From: an uncultured Clostridia bacterium
Lineage (GTDB): Bacteria; Bacillota; Clostridia; TANB77; CAG-508
Length of the DNA stretch: 64,000 bases
Assembly: GCA_934149275.1 (NCBI GenBank)
Contig: CAKPEG010000003.1
Span: 1 to 64,000, forward strand
Reading direction: 5' to 3'
Part shown: one piece after another, positions 24,372-32,080 of the stretch
Layout of the letters: each line of letters begins with the position of its first letter
How positions within the stretch are numbered: position 1 is the stretch's first letter
The notes under the pieces: model-generated
Told to the model about the DNA's origin: nothing
Databases searched by the model: none
Seen by the model: the letters and a program-made list of their open reading frames with translations, nothing else
Program-made: the position numbers and the translations under genes

Positions 24372-26606
24372 ATGAAATTTGATGAATGGAATGGATTTGT
24401 AGAAGGAACATGGTCAAAAGAAATAGATGTACGTGATTTTATTCAAAAAAATTACACACCATATACAGGTGACGATTCCTTTCTTGCACCAGCAACAGAA
24501 AATACAAAAAAACTTTGGGATGAGGTTTTAGAGTTATATAAAAAAGAAACAGAAAATGGTGGAGTTTTAGCAATTTCAAATGATATTGCATCTACAATTA
24601 CTAGCCATGAAGCAGGATATATAGATAAAGAATATGAAAAAATCGTAGGACTTCAAACAGATGCTCCATTAAAAAGAGCATTAATGCCAAATGGAGGAAT
24701 ACGTATTGTGGAGAAATCATGTGAAGCATACAATACAAAAGTTTCCGATAAATTAGAAGACATATATCATCACTATAGAAAAACACATAATGATGGAGTA
24801 TTCTCAGTATATACTCCAGAAATTAGAGCAGCAAGAAGTTCACATATAATTACAGGACTTCCTGATGGATATGGACGTGGAAGAATAATAGGTGATTACA
24901 GAAGAGTTGCACTTTATGGTGTTGATTTCTTAATAGAAGAAAAGAAAAAAGATTTTGCAAATTGCACTTCAACATCCTTTACAGAAGAAATTATTCGTGA
25001 AAGAGAAGAAATAAGTGATCAAATAAAAGCATTAAATGATTTAAAAATTATGGCTGAAAAATATGGATTCGATATTTCAAAACCAGCTAAAAATGCACAA
25101 GAGGCAATTCAATGGTTATACTTCGGATATTTAGGAGCTATAAAAGATCAAAACGGTGCTGCAATGAGTATAGGAAGAACTTCTACTTTCTTAGATATAT
25201 ATATAGAAAGAGATTTAAAAGAAGGAAAAATAACAGAATCAGAAGCGCAAGAATTAATGGATCATTTTGTTATGAAATTACGTCTAGTTCGTTTCTTAAG
25301 AACACCAGAATATAATGAATTATTTAGTGGAGACCCTGTTTGGGTAACTGAATCAATTGGCGGAATGGGAATAGACGGAAGAACATTAGTAACAAAGAAT
25401 TCTTTCAGAGTATTGCACACATTAAACACATTAGGTTCATCACCAGAACCTAACTTAACAGTACTTTGGTCAACTAGATTACCAGAAGGATTTAAGAAAT
25501 TTACAACAGAATTATCAATAAATACAAGCTCTATCCAATATGAAAATGATGACCTAATGAGAAACTATTGGGGAGATGATTATGGAATAGCATGTTGCGT
25601 ATCTGCAATGAGAATCGGAAAACAAATGCAATTCTTTGGAGCTCGTGCAAACCTTGCCAAAGCATTATTGTATGCAATCAATGGCGGTAGAGACGAAATG
25701 TCAGGAAAACAAGTTGCTCCTAAATTCCAACCAATAACATCAGAATATTTAGATTACGATGAAGTAATGCAAAAATTCGATGTAATGATGGATTGGGTAG
25801 CAAAAACATATATAGACGCACTAAATATAATTCATTATATGCATGATAAATATTCATATGAAGCAATAGAAATGGCTTTACATGATAAAGATATTTTAAG
25901 AACAATGGCATGTGGAATTGCTGGATTATCAGTTGTTGCAGATTCATTATCAGCAATTAAATATGCAAAAGTAAAACCTATTAGAAATGAAGATGGATTA
26001 GTTACAGATTACGAAATAGAAGGAGATTTTCCTAAGTATGGTAATGACGATGACAGAGTTGATTCATTAGCAGTAGAAGTTATAAAATCATTTATGACAA
26101 AATTAAAGAAACAACCAACATACAGAAATTCAGTACCAACAATGTCAATTTTAACTATCACATCTAACGTAGTTTATGGTAAATATACAGGAAATACACC
26201 AGACGGCAGAAAAGCAGGAGCTCCATTTGGACCAGGTGCAAACCCACTACATGGTAGAGATCAAAACGGTGCTTTAGCTGTACTAAATACAATTGCTAAA
26301 TTACCATATAAATATTCAGAAGATGGTATTTCTTATACATTCGCTATTACTCCTAATACATTAGGAAAAGATATGGACGAAAAAGTTAAGAATTTAATTG
26401 CATTACTTGATGGATATTTTGTTCAATTGAGTCATCATATTAATGTTAATGTGTTTAATAGAGATTTATTGCTAGATGCAATGGATCACCCTGAAAAGTA
26501 TCCACAATTAACTATTCGTGTTTCTGGTTATGCTGTTAAGTTTACTAAGTTAACTAGGGAACAACAGTTGGATGTTATTAATCGTACTATTCACGAACGT
26601 ATCTAA
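24372..26606 (+). CDS. pflB: Formate C-acetyltransferase (pyruvate formate-lyase)
   Basis: PflB converts pyruvate and CoA to acetyl-CoA and formate in anaerobic metabolism. The start is set at 24372, nine bases after GGAGG; an ATG at 24357 overlaps that ribosome site. The 744-residue protein has the catalytic Cys pair in GIACCVSAM (about 405-407) and the glycyl radical loop RVSGYAVKF near residue 717. Length and motifs are those of true PFL rather than other glycyl radical enzymes. Confidence 0.97.
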   Translation: MKFDEWNGFVEGTWSKEIDVRDFIQKNYTPYTGDDSFLAPATENTKKLWDEVLELYKKETENGGVLAISNDIASTITSHEAGYIDKEYEKIVGLQTDAPLKRALMPNGGIRIVEKSCEAYNTKVSDKLEDIYHHYRKTHNDGVFSVYTPEIRAARSSHIITGLPDGYGRGRIIGDYRRVALYGVDFLIEEKKKDFANCTSTSFTEEIIREREEISDQIKALNDLKIMAEKYGFDISKPAKNAQEAIQWLYFGYLGAIKDQNGAAMSIGRTSTFLDIYIERDLKEGKITESEAQELMDHFVMKLRLVRFLRTPEYNELFSGDPVWVTESIGGMGIDGRTLVTKNSFRVLHTLNTLGSSPEPNLTVLWSTRLPEGFKKFTTELSINTSSIQYENDDLMRNYWGDDYGIACCVSAMRIGKQMQFFGARANLAKALLYAINGGRDEMSGKQVAPKFQPITSEYLDYDEVMQKFDVMMDWVAKTYIDALNIIHYMHDKYSYEAIEMALHDKDILRTMACGIAGLSVVADSLSAIKYAKVKPIRNEDGLVTDYEIEGDFPKYGNDDDRVDSLAVEVIKSFMTKLKKQPTYRNSVPTMSILTITSNVVYGKYTGNTPDGRKAGAPFGPGANPLHGRDQNGALAVLNTIAKLPYKYSEDGISYTFAITPNTLGKDMDEKVKNLIALLDGYFVQLSHHINVNVFNRDLLLDAMDHPEKYPQLTIRVSGYAVKFTKLTREQQLDVINRTIHERI

Positions 26607-26637
26607 TTTGAAACGATAATCAGCATATTAATATGTT

Positions 26638-26706
26638 AAAGCACCCTTCAACAACCTCAACGTACCTTTGTACGCATTCGGATTATTGAAGAGTGCTTTG
26701 TTTTGT
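26638..26706 (+). terminator. Terminator of pflB
   Basis: AAAGCACCCTTCAACAACC (26638-26656) pairs with GGATTATTGAAGAGTGCTTT (26680-26699) with few mismatches around an inner CGTAC..GTACG stem, followed by GTTTTGT. The rest of 26607-26840 shows no gene. Confidence 0.8.
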
Positions 26707-26840
26707 AATATACTAATTCTAGTTTCAAATATCTAGAATTTTTGGGCTCAGCAAAATGGCATTTCTATTTTAAAATTAGAGAATGTATGCTTTCAATTTA
26801 TTGAAGAGAGTTTTGCCTTACAAAATAGTAAAAAATGCTA

Positions 26841-26869
26841 TTGAAAAAATTTTTCATATGATATAAAAT
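26841..26869 (+). promoter_or_regulatory. Predicted promoter of the miniprotein-cdaA operon
   Basis: TTGAAA (26841-26846), 17 bp, TAAAAT (26864-26869); an overlapping extended TGATATAAA offers an alternative -10. Confidence 0.6.
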
Positions 26870-26903
26870 ATTAACAGTATTGTTAAAGAAAGAGGGAATT
26901 AAA

Positions 26904-27008
26904 ATGGATAAACATAAAATAGTAACAAAAATAGTAGCAATAGTAATGATAGCTGCAATGCTTTTAGCAACAGCAAGCACACTAATATATTATTTACTTA
27001 TGAAATAG
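26904..27008 (+). CDS. 34-residue membrane miniprotein, Prli42/DUF4044-like
   Basis: MDKHKIVTKIVAIVMIAAML starts a 34-residue protein with a basic N-terminus and one membrane helix. Size, charge pattern and the IVxIVMIAAMLL helix resemble Prli42/DUF4044 miniproteins, which in Listeria tether the stressosome to the membrane; that is resemblance only. It has its own ribosome site (AGAGGGA) and lies 11 bp before cdaA, so it is probably cotranscribed. Confidence 0.6.
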   Translation: MDKHKIVTKIVAIVMIAAMLLATASTLIYYLLMK

Positions 27009-27019
27009 AAAGGTAGAAT

Positions 27020-27931
27020 ATGGAAGGTTTCGAAGGATTTAAATTAGACATTACAAACTTCTATGAAAACAATATTGTAAGTTATATAGAAAATTTGCAA
27101 GATCATCCGCTTGATTTATTTATGCTAATATTAGATTTAATAATAGTTGGATTTTTAGTTGTAAAATTATTTAAATCAATTAGACATACACGAGCTAGTC
27201 AGTTGGCAAAAGGTATTTTAATTTTGATTGTAATAACAGGTCTAACTAAATTACTACATTTATATATATTCAATGCAATTTTAACAGCAATAATGAATTG
27301 GGGAGTTTTAGCATTAATGATAATATTCCAACCAGAATTGAGAAGAGGTCTTGAACAATTAGGTACAAACCAATTTGGAAAGTTTTTTGGAATAGATAAG
27401 AGTATAGAAGTTAAAACAAAAGAAAATATATATAGAATAGTAATTGCAGCAACTGAGCTTTCAAAAACAAGAACGGGAGCTTTAATAGTAATTGAAAGAG
27501 ACATAAAATTAAATGATATAATTGATACGGGAATTTTAATGGACTCAGAGATTTCACCACAATTACTTGTAAATATATTTACTCCAAGAACACCACTTCA
27601 TGATGGAGCAGTTGTAATTACTGATAATAAAATTGCAGCAGCATCATGTATGTTACCTTTAGCTGATGATAAAGATATTGCAAGAGAACTAGGTACAAGA
27701 CATAGAGCAGCAATTGGAATTTCAAAAGAAACAGATTGCGTTGCAGTAGTCGTTTCAGAAGAAACAGGAAAAATCTCAATTGCAAAAGAAGGTACACTTA
27801 TAGCAGATGTTAAGGAAGAAACTTTAAAGAAAATCTTGATAAAATATTTGATTACTATAAAAGATATTGAACAAGAGAAAAAAGAAAAAATAAAGAGATT
27901 CAAAAAGTTTTATAAAAAAGATGAAGAATAA
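27020..27931 (+). CDS. cdaA: Diadenylate cyclase CdaA
   Basis: A 303-residue c-di-AMP synthase. Three membrane helices occupy residues 28-105. The DAC domain follows with the catalytic PLHDGAVVI (Asp and Gly near 193-195) and RHRAAIGIS (about 225-233). The C-terminal 40 residues are Lys/Glu-rich. In most Bacillota cdaA is followed by cdaR and glmM; here a terminator follows directly, so the locus is split. Confidence 0.95.
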   Translation: MEGFEGFKLDITNFYENNIVSYIENLQDHPLDLFMLILDLIIVGFLVVKLFKSIRHTRASQLAKGILILIVITGLTKLLHLYIFNAILTAIMNWGVLALMIIFQPELRRGLEQLGTNQFGKFFGIDKSIEVKTKENIYRIVIAATELSKTRTGALIVIERDIKLNDIIDTGILMDSEISPQLLVNIFTPRTPLHDGAVVITDNKIAAASCMLPLADDKDIARELGTRHRAAIGISKETDCVAVVVSEETGKISIAKEGTLIADVKEETLKKILIKYLITIKDIEQEKKEKIKRFKKFYKKDEE

Positions 27932-27970
27932 ATAGCGACCTTAAAATAAAAAAGGTTGCTATATTTTTAT
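27932..27970 (+). terminator. Terminator of cdaA
   Basis: ATAGCGACCTT (27932-27942) pairs with AAGGTTGCTAT (27952-27962), followed by ATTTTTAT. Confidence 0.85.
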
Positions 27971-28010
27971 AAAGAAAAGATTGAAAAAATTTTTATTGTC
28001 ATGTTCCATT

Positions 28011-28110
28011 TTTTATATAAAAATAACAATGCCCCAGAATTTGATATGCAAATTTTTCACACGAACAAAGAAACAGCCATAAAAATGCTATAATAAGTGT
28101 AAATGCTAAG
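28011..28110 (+). repeat. Intergenic repeat family, diverged copy 5
   Basis: TTTTTTATATAAAAATAACA, CAGAATTTG, GCAAATTTTTCACACGAACA and an ATGCTATAATAAGTGTAAAT stretch follow copies 1-3 in order. It fills the gap between cdaA and the convergent HAD gene. Confidence 0.55.
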
Positions 28111-28986
28111 TCAGCTTGTGTTATAAATTAATTTCCGTTTTGGACTTTCAATAAATTTATAAACAGCTTCTGCAAATCCACCAGATGAAACATCATTTTC
28201 AGTTGTATATTTTGCAACATTTTTTAATTCAGAATATGCATTTGCAACAGCAACACCAACACCAGAGTTTTTAACCATATCTATATCATTCAAATTATCT
28301 CCAATAGCCATAATTTCATCATTACTAATAGAAAGATGTTTACTAAGAATATTTAAAGCATTACTTTTACTTGTATTAGAAGGAACAACAGACAAATACT
28401 CATACTCTTTTCCAACAATCTTATCCATATATTGACCAAATTTAGAAATTTTTAAAATAGAAACATTTGAAGATGACAAAATTTCTTCTTTTACATTATC
28501 CAAAGAAGAATAACTAGAAATAATAAATTGATAGATAGGTAAATTATTTTTTTCAATATAATCTAAAACATCAGAGACAATAATAAATTTAAATCCAGGT
28601 AACTTTTGAAGTTTAAAATTCCTAAAGTCCAGAAATTCAAGCTTTTCAGTTATTAGTTGATTATCACTATATGCATGAACATGTAATTTGAATTTTTTAG
28701 CAATTTCATAACATTTTTTTATATCATTAATAGAAAGAAAATTTTTAAAAATAGGTACTCCTGTTTTTAAATTATAAATTTGAGAACCGTTATTAAAAAT
28801 ACCATAAGTAGCATGACATTTTCTGCACAAATCTTGACTCACAGAATAAGATTTTCCAGTACAAATAGCAAAATCAATATTACGATTATTCATCATATCA
28901 ATGGCTTCAAAATTTGATTTATTAATATAATTATTTTCACTAACAATAGTACCATCAAGGTCACTTGCCACTAATTTTATAGACAT
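28111..28986 (-). CDS. Cof-type HAD-IIB phosphatase
   Basis: A 291-residue hydrolase with motif I DLDGT at 9-13, motif II (AICTGKS, near 38), a Lys in the cap and motif IV GDNLNDIDM near residue 230, as in Cof/YidA-type HAD enzymes that dephosphorylate sugar phosphates or flavin precursors. The mid-region is the C2B cap. The start follows AGGAGA. The substrate cannot be predicted. It is monocistronic. Confidence 0.9.
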   Translation of the reverse strand: MSIKLVASDLDGTIVSENNYINKSNFEAIDMMNNRNIDFAICTGKSYSVSQDLCRKCHATYGIFNNGSQIYNLKTGVPIFKNFLSINDIKKCYEIAKKFKLHVHAYSDNQLITEKLEFLDFRNFKLQKLPGFKFIIVSDVLDYIEKNNLPIYQFIISSYSSLDNVKEEILSSSNVSILKISKFGQYMDKIVGKEYEYLSVVPSNTSKSNALNILSKHLSISNDEIMAIGDNLNDIDMVKNSGVGVAVANAYSELKNVAKYTTENDVSSGGFAEAVYKFIESPKRKLIYNTS

Positions 28987-29051
28987 AGAAATAGTCTCCT
29001 AATTTTTTTCTAATTATACAATAGTAAAAAGATTAAATCAATTAAAAAATA

Positions 29052-29086
29052 AAAATAGACCATTCTTTAAAAATTAGTCTATTTTT
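29052..29086 (+). terminator. Terminator-like hairpin without an upstream gene
   Basis: AAAATAGAC (29052-29060) pairs with GTCTATTTT (29077-29085), followed by a T tract. No plus-strand gene precedes it, so it may be a relic or act on read-through. Confidence 0.5.
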
Positions 29087-29202
29087 TCTCCTTTTCAGGA
29101 TAATAAATGCGATCTATTTAATATACTTATAAGATAGAAGAAAATGTTAGTAAATACTTAATTTTTCCTTTTTAAAAATGAAACTTAAAATGGCTGAATG
29201 GC

Positions 29203-29231
29203 TTGTTATAGACGGCTTGGTATGGTATAAT
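29203..29231 (+). promoter_or_regulatory. Predicted promoter of truA
   Basis: TTGTTA (29203-29208), 17 bp, TATAAT (29226-29231) with an extended TGG. It now drives only the interrupted truA fragment. Confidence 0.65.
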
Positions 29232-29257
29232 ATCGAAAGTGAGGAGAATTTATTAAA

Positions 29258-29350
29258 GTGAGAAATATAAAATTAATAATAGAATATGATGGAAAAGGCT
29301 TTAATGGCTGGCAAAAACAGGCTAATGGTAAGGAATTGAACATATTTTAA
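29258..29350 (+). pseudogene. truA: 5' fragment of truA cut by prophage insertion
   Basis: From a GTG start behind GAGGAG, 30 codons read VRNIKLIIEYDGKGFNGWQK and continue QANGKELNIF to a stop. The first 20 residues or so are the unmistakable N-terminus of tRNA pseudouridine synthase A (the IEYDG..F.GWQ strand). The catalytic GRTDAGVH region is absent. After about 29330 the sequence becomes prophage, so this is the left junction; the rest of truA should lie beyond the other prophage end. Confidence 0.8.
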
Positions 29351-29446
29351 ATTAATTTTAAAATACGTCAAACCCTATATATTAAAGCTTTTCATGCGTT
29401 TATCATATTTTCAAATAAACGTAAAACTCTTTAAAATTGTTTCGCG

Positions 29447-29468
29447 TGGCTGTACATATGGCTGTACA
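29447..29468. repeat. Paired TGGCTGTACA direct repeats near attL
   Basis: TGGCTGTACA occurs at 29447-29456 and 29459-29468, a 12-bp period, between the truA junction and the integrase stop. Such short direct repeats are typical arm-type binding sites for the N-terminal domain of tyrosine integrases. Confidence 0.5.
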
Positions 29469-29478
29469 AAAAAATATC

Positions 29479-30675
29479 TTAATCAATTACAAGGCCTTGC
29501 TTAGCAAGATAATCGAAGGACATATCTAGATGTTCTTTTTTAAATTTATCGAATATCTCACAATATACGTTTAATGTGGTTGCAACATTAGCATGTCCCA
29601 TTATTTTAGCAAGAACTGGAGCCGGCATACCACTTTCAATACATCTAGTAGCGAAAGTATGTCTTAACATATGTTGGTGCACATCATATCCTTCACCTAT
29701 ATTATTGTTTTTACAAAAGTTTTTAAACATTTCATTAACAGTATCAGTACTTATGCAATTTTTGTTTGAATTACAGAAAAGAAGATTATGACTGTTTTCA
29801 GAATAGTAATCAGATGATAAATATTCTTTAAGTAATTTTTCCACTAAAGGGTTCATCATTAAATCTCTAATTCCATTTACTGTCTTAGGATATAAACCAA
29901 CTATCGCTCTATTATTAAATGTACGAGTTATAGTTCTTCTAATATGAATTAATTTTTTCTCAAAATCAATATCATTAACATCTAAAGCATTTATTTCTCC
30001 CATTCGCATACCTGTATACAAACTTAAAAAAATCTGATATTTGTATCTAAATTTATTTGTATCTTTTAAGCATTTAATAAGTTGTTTTTGCTCTTCAATT
30101 GAAAAAGCGGGAACCACTTTTGATTTGTTACTGAATTTTTTAGATGAAGGAATTTCAAATTCAAGTTGGTTGTCTAAAAAATTGTAACGAAGAATATTTT
30201 TACGAACAGCAATTTTAAATGTATTATTAACGATCCCATATATCTTAGCAATAACTGAATCGGAATATTTGGTGATATAAATAAAAAAATCTTTTAAATC
30301 TTCTTCAGTAATTTTTTGTAATGGCATATCTGCAATGTAGTGAGAAGAAATGTTTTTTAATGTACATATTTTTCTAGAATATGAAGATTCTTTCAATTTG
30401 TTCATCTTATATCCAGTATCAATAAATTCTTTTGCTAATTCATAAAAAGTAATTTTTGATTTATCAACATAGGTATCTGTATTTAATTCTGTAATAACTT
30501 TTTCTAATTTTAACTTAACCTCTTGTCTAGTTTTTCCATAAATAGTTTTCCTTTTTCTTTTTCCTGTTTTATCATACATGGAAATAGTATATTCAGCAGC
30601 CCACATAGGCTTTCCGTGAACTAATCTTTTAAAAATAGTTCCTTCACCATTACCTCTGCTTTTTGCCTTTTTCAT
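29479..30675 (-). CDS. int: Phage tyrosine integrase
   Basis: A 398-residue site-specific recombinase. The start is ATG 30675, behind CGGAGG; a longer TTG frame includes that ribosome site. An N-terminal AP2-like arm-binding domain (GNGEGTIFKR.., about 5-50) is followed by a SAM-like core-binding domain and the catalytic domain with Arg224 (GMRMGE), His335-x-x-Arg338 (HMLRHTFATR), His361 (GHANVATT) and Tyr371. It integrates and excises the prophage, here at truA. It lies at the left edge, reading outward. Confidence 0.95.
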   Translation of the reverse strand: MKKAKSRGNGEGTIFKRLVHGKPMWAAEYTISMYDKTGKRKRKTIYGKTRQEVKLKLEKVITELNTDTYVDKSKITFYELAKEFIDTGYKMNKLKESSYSRKICTLKNISSHYIADMPLQKITEEDLKDFFIYITKYSDSVIAKIYGIVNNTFKIAVRKNILRYNFLDNQLEFEIPSSKKFSNKSKVVPAFSIEEQKQLIKCLKDTNKFRYKYQIFLSLYTGMRMGEINALDVNDIDFEKKLIHIRRTITRTFNNRAIVGLYPKTVNGIRDLMMNPLVEKLLKEYLSSDYYSENSHNLLFCNSNKNCISTDTVNEMFKNFCKNNNIGEGYDVHQHMLRHTFATRCIESGMPAPVLAKIMGHANVATTLNVYCEIFDKFKKEHLDMSFDYLAKQGLVID

Positions 30676-30711
30676 ATATGCAAACCTCCGTTCGTTCAAA
30701 AATATAAAAAA

Positions 30712-30840
30712 TTAAATGCTTGGATAAAGCATTTTTTCTTCTGTAAAAAGTAGATCATTGTTTTTATAATAAGTGTATGCAAATTCAACCATATTTGGTT
30801 CAACATTTAAATATTCTGCAATATCGCATAAATTATATAT
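30712..30840 (-). pseudogene. Out-of-frame C-terminal end of the ImmA-like peptidase
   Basis: In the frame one base away from the ImmA stop the minus strand reads GIYNLCDIAEYLNVEPNMVE followed by FAYTYYKN and ends PSI at a stop (30714-30712). This is the usual C-terminal part of phage ImmA/IrrE proteins. Deleting one base near 30843 would join it to the upstream frame (..SILDCFYN-GIYNL..). Confidence 0.7.
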
Positions 30841-31156
30841 ACCGATTATAAAAGCAGTCTAAAATTGATTTTAAAGGCACACAAATTAAACTTCGCCATT
30901 TCAAAGCTTTGTATTCTTGTTTTGAAATTAATTGAAAATCTGAATCAAGCTTGTATGTAGCATCAAAATAGTAATGACCTAGTTCTTCAGCAAGTGTGCA
31001 TTTTTCTTTTGTTAGTGTATTTAATTTTGAATAATTCAAACCGATTACTTTATACTTATCATATTTTATATAGCAACCGTTGACAGAAGGGATATGACAA
31101 TTATATATATTTAAACCTTCACGTTCGGCTAATTGATATAATTTTTCTAAATCCAT
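30833..31156 (-). CDS. ImmA/IrrE-type metallopeptidase, frameshifted before its C-terminus
   Basis: Start taken at 31156 (MDLEKLYQLAEREGLNIY), just after the repressor stop and behind AAAGGAT. The 107-residue frame includes the catalytic helix CTLAEELGHYYF, in which the first His of HExxH is Glu, a form seen in phage members, and the KALKWRSLICVPLKSIL segment. It then ends early: a single extra base near 30843 shifts the frame (see the next entry downstream). ImmA peptidases cleave the CI-type repressor during induction, so loss of the C-terminus may affect prophage induction. Confidence 0.75.
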   Translation of the reverse strand: MDLEKLYQLAEREGLNIYNCHIPSVNGCYIKYDKYKVIGLNYSKLNTLTKEKCTLAEELGHYYFDATYKLDSDFQLISKQEYKALKWRSLICVPLKSILDCFYNRYI

Positions 31157-31157
31157 A

Positions 31158-31526
31158 TTATTTATCCTTTTTATTTTTTTCTTCTTTCTTTTTTTCCTCT
31201 TCAATTACAAATTTAGCATAGTTTTCAATAGCCTTTTTAACATCTTCGCTTATATAGCCTTTATCTTCAGCAGAAAGAGCAATATGTAATTCATCTTTTG
31301 AAAAATCAATAGTAGATGTATTACGAACGTTAGATTTTCCTAGTAAATAGTCTATACTGCAATTAAATATTTCAGATAATTTATTTAAAACATCTATTGA
31401 TGGCATATTTTTATCATTTTCATAATTAGCAATATTAGATCTTGATGTATTAATTTTTTTTGCTAAATCTTCTTGCGTGAGATCGTAACCTTGTCTAAGT
31501 TTTTTTAAAATATTTCCAAAGCTCAT
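31158..31526 (-). CDS. CI-like prophage repressor (XRE helix-turn-helix)
   Basis: A 122-residue protein starting at ATG 31526 behind AAGGAG. Residues 5-60 form an XRE helix-turn-helix (KLRQGYDLTQEDLAKKINTS, then RSNIANYENDKNMPS); residues 60-70 (LSEIFNCSIDYLLG) close the domain. The C-terminal part is a short helical, Lys/Glu-rich segment without the S24 peptidase domain, consistent with control by ImmA cleavage. It is divergently transcribed from the Cro-like gene over a palindromic operator. Confidence 0.9.
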   Translation of the reverse strand: MSFGNILKKLRQGYDLTQEDLAKKINTSRSNIANYENDKNMPSIDVLNKLSEIFNCSIDYLLGKSNVRNTSTIDFSKDELHIALSAEDKGYISEDVKKAIENYAKFVIEEEKKKEEKNKKDK

Positions 31527-31547
31527 AAAGTCACTCCTTTCTAGTAA

Positions 31548-31576
31548 ATTATAACATTGCGATGTCAGTAATGCAA
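31548..31576 (-). promoter_or_regulatory. Repressor-side promoter (leftward)
   Basis: On the minus strand TTGCAT (31576-31571), 17 bp, TATAAT (31553-31548). A single TGTCAG half-operator (31563-31568) lies in the spacer. Confidence 0.7.
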
Positions 31577-31605
31577 ACATTTTTGAAAAAAATATAAAAA
31601 AACTA

Positions 31606-31634
31606 TTGACAGTTCTGCTGACAAAATATATAAT
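31606..31634 (+). promoter_or_regulatory. Early lytic promoter (rightward)
   Basis: Consensus TTGACA (31606-31611), 17 bp, consensus TATAAT (31629-31634), start of the Cro-side transcript. Confidence 0.85.
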
Positions 31635-31645
31635 GTCAGCAGAAC
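31612..31645. promoter_or_regulatory. Palindromic operator over the early promoter
   Basis: GTTCTGCTGACA (31612-31623) and TGTCAGCAGAAC (31634-31645) form a perfect 12-bp inverted repeat with a 10-bp spacer. It covers the promoter spacer and -10, so repressor binding would block RNA polymerase. Confidence 0.8.
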
Positions 31646-31663
31646 GAACGAAAGGAGGATAAA

Positions 31664-31864
31664 ATGAGAAAGAAACTTATAGAAATTCGAAAGAAAAGAG
31701 GATACACTCAAAAAGGAATAGCAGACGAACTAAATGTTGCTAGAACAACGTATACAGGTTATGAAAATGGAACTGTAACTCCATCGCTTGAAACTGGATT
31801 GAAGATAAAAGAGGTTTTGAGGTATCAAAAGGACGATATTTTTTTAGATTCGAATGTCAGTTAA
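31664..31864 (+). CDS. Cro-like XRE regulator
   Basis: A 66-residue helix-turn-helix protein (KRGYTQKGIADELNVARTTY, then TGYENGTVTPSL) with no extra domain. It lies just downstream of the operator, opposite the CI-like repressor, as Cro does. It starts behind AAAGGAGG. Confidence 0.88.
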   Translation: MRKKLIEIRKKRGYTQKGIADELNVARTTYTGYENGTVTPSLETGLKIKEVLRYQKDDIFLDSNVS

Positions 31865-31897
31865 ACAGACAACAAGAAAGGAGAAAGAATTTGAATA

Positions 31898-32080
31898 ATG
31901 AATCAAATTAGAATATTCCGAAAAAAGAAAAAAATATCTCAGAAAGAGTTAGCACTTATTATGAGGGTAAATCAAAATACTATTTCTCAGTGGGAGAACG
32001 ATATGAGACAGCCTAAAATAAAACAAGCAATTATATTAGCAAAAGTATTAGAAACAACAGTAGAGGAGCTATATAAATAG
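31898..32080 (+). CDS. Second small XRE regulator of the early operon
   Basis: A 60-residue helix-turn-helix protein (KKKKISQKELALIMRVNQNT, then ISQWENDMRQPKI). It follows the Cro-like gene by 33 bp. The AGGAG site is 14 bases from the ATG, a loose spacing, and a nearby TTG gives a dead-end frame. Its job relative to Cro is unknown. Confidence 0.8.
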   Translation: MNQIRIFRKKKKISQKELALIMRVNQNTISQWENDMRQPKIKQAIILAKVLETTVEELYK

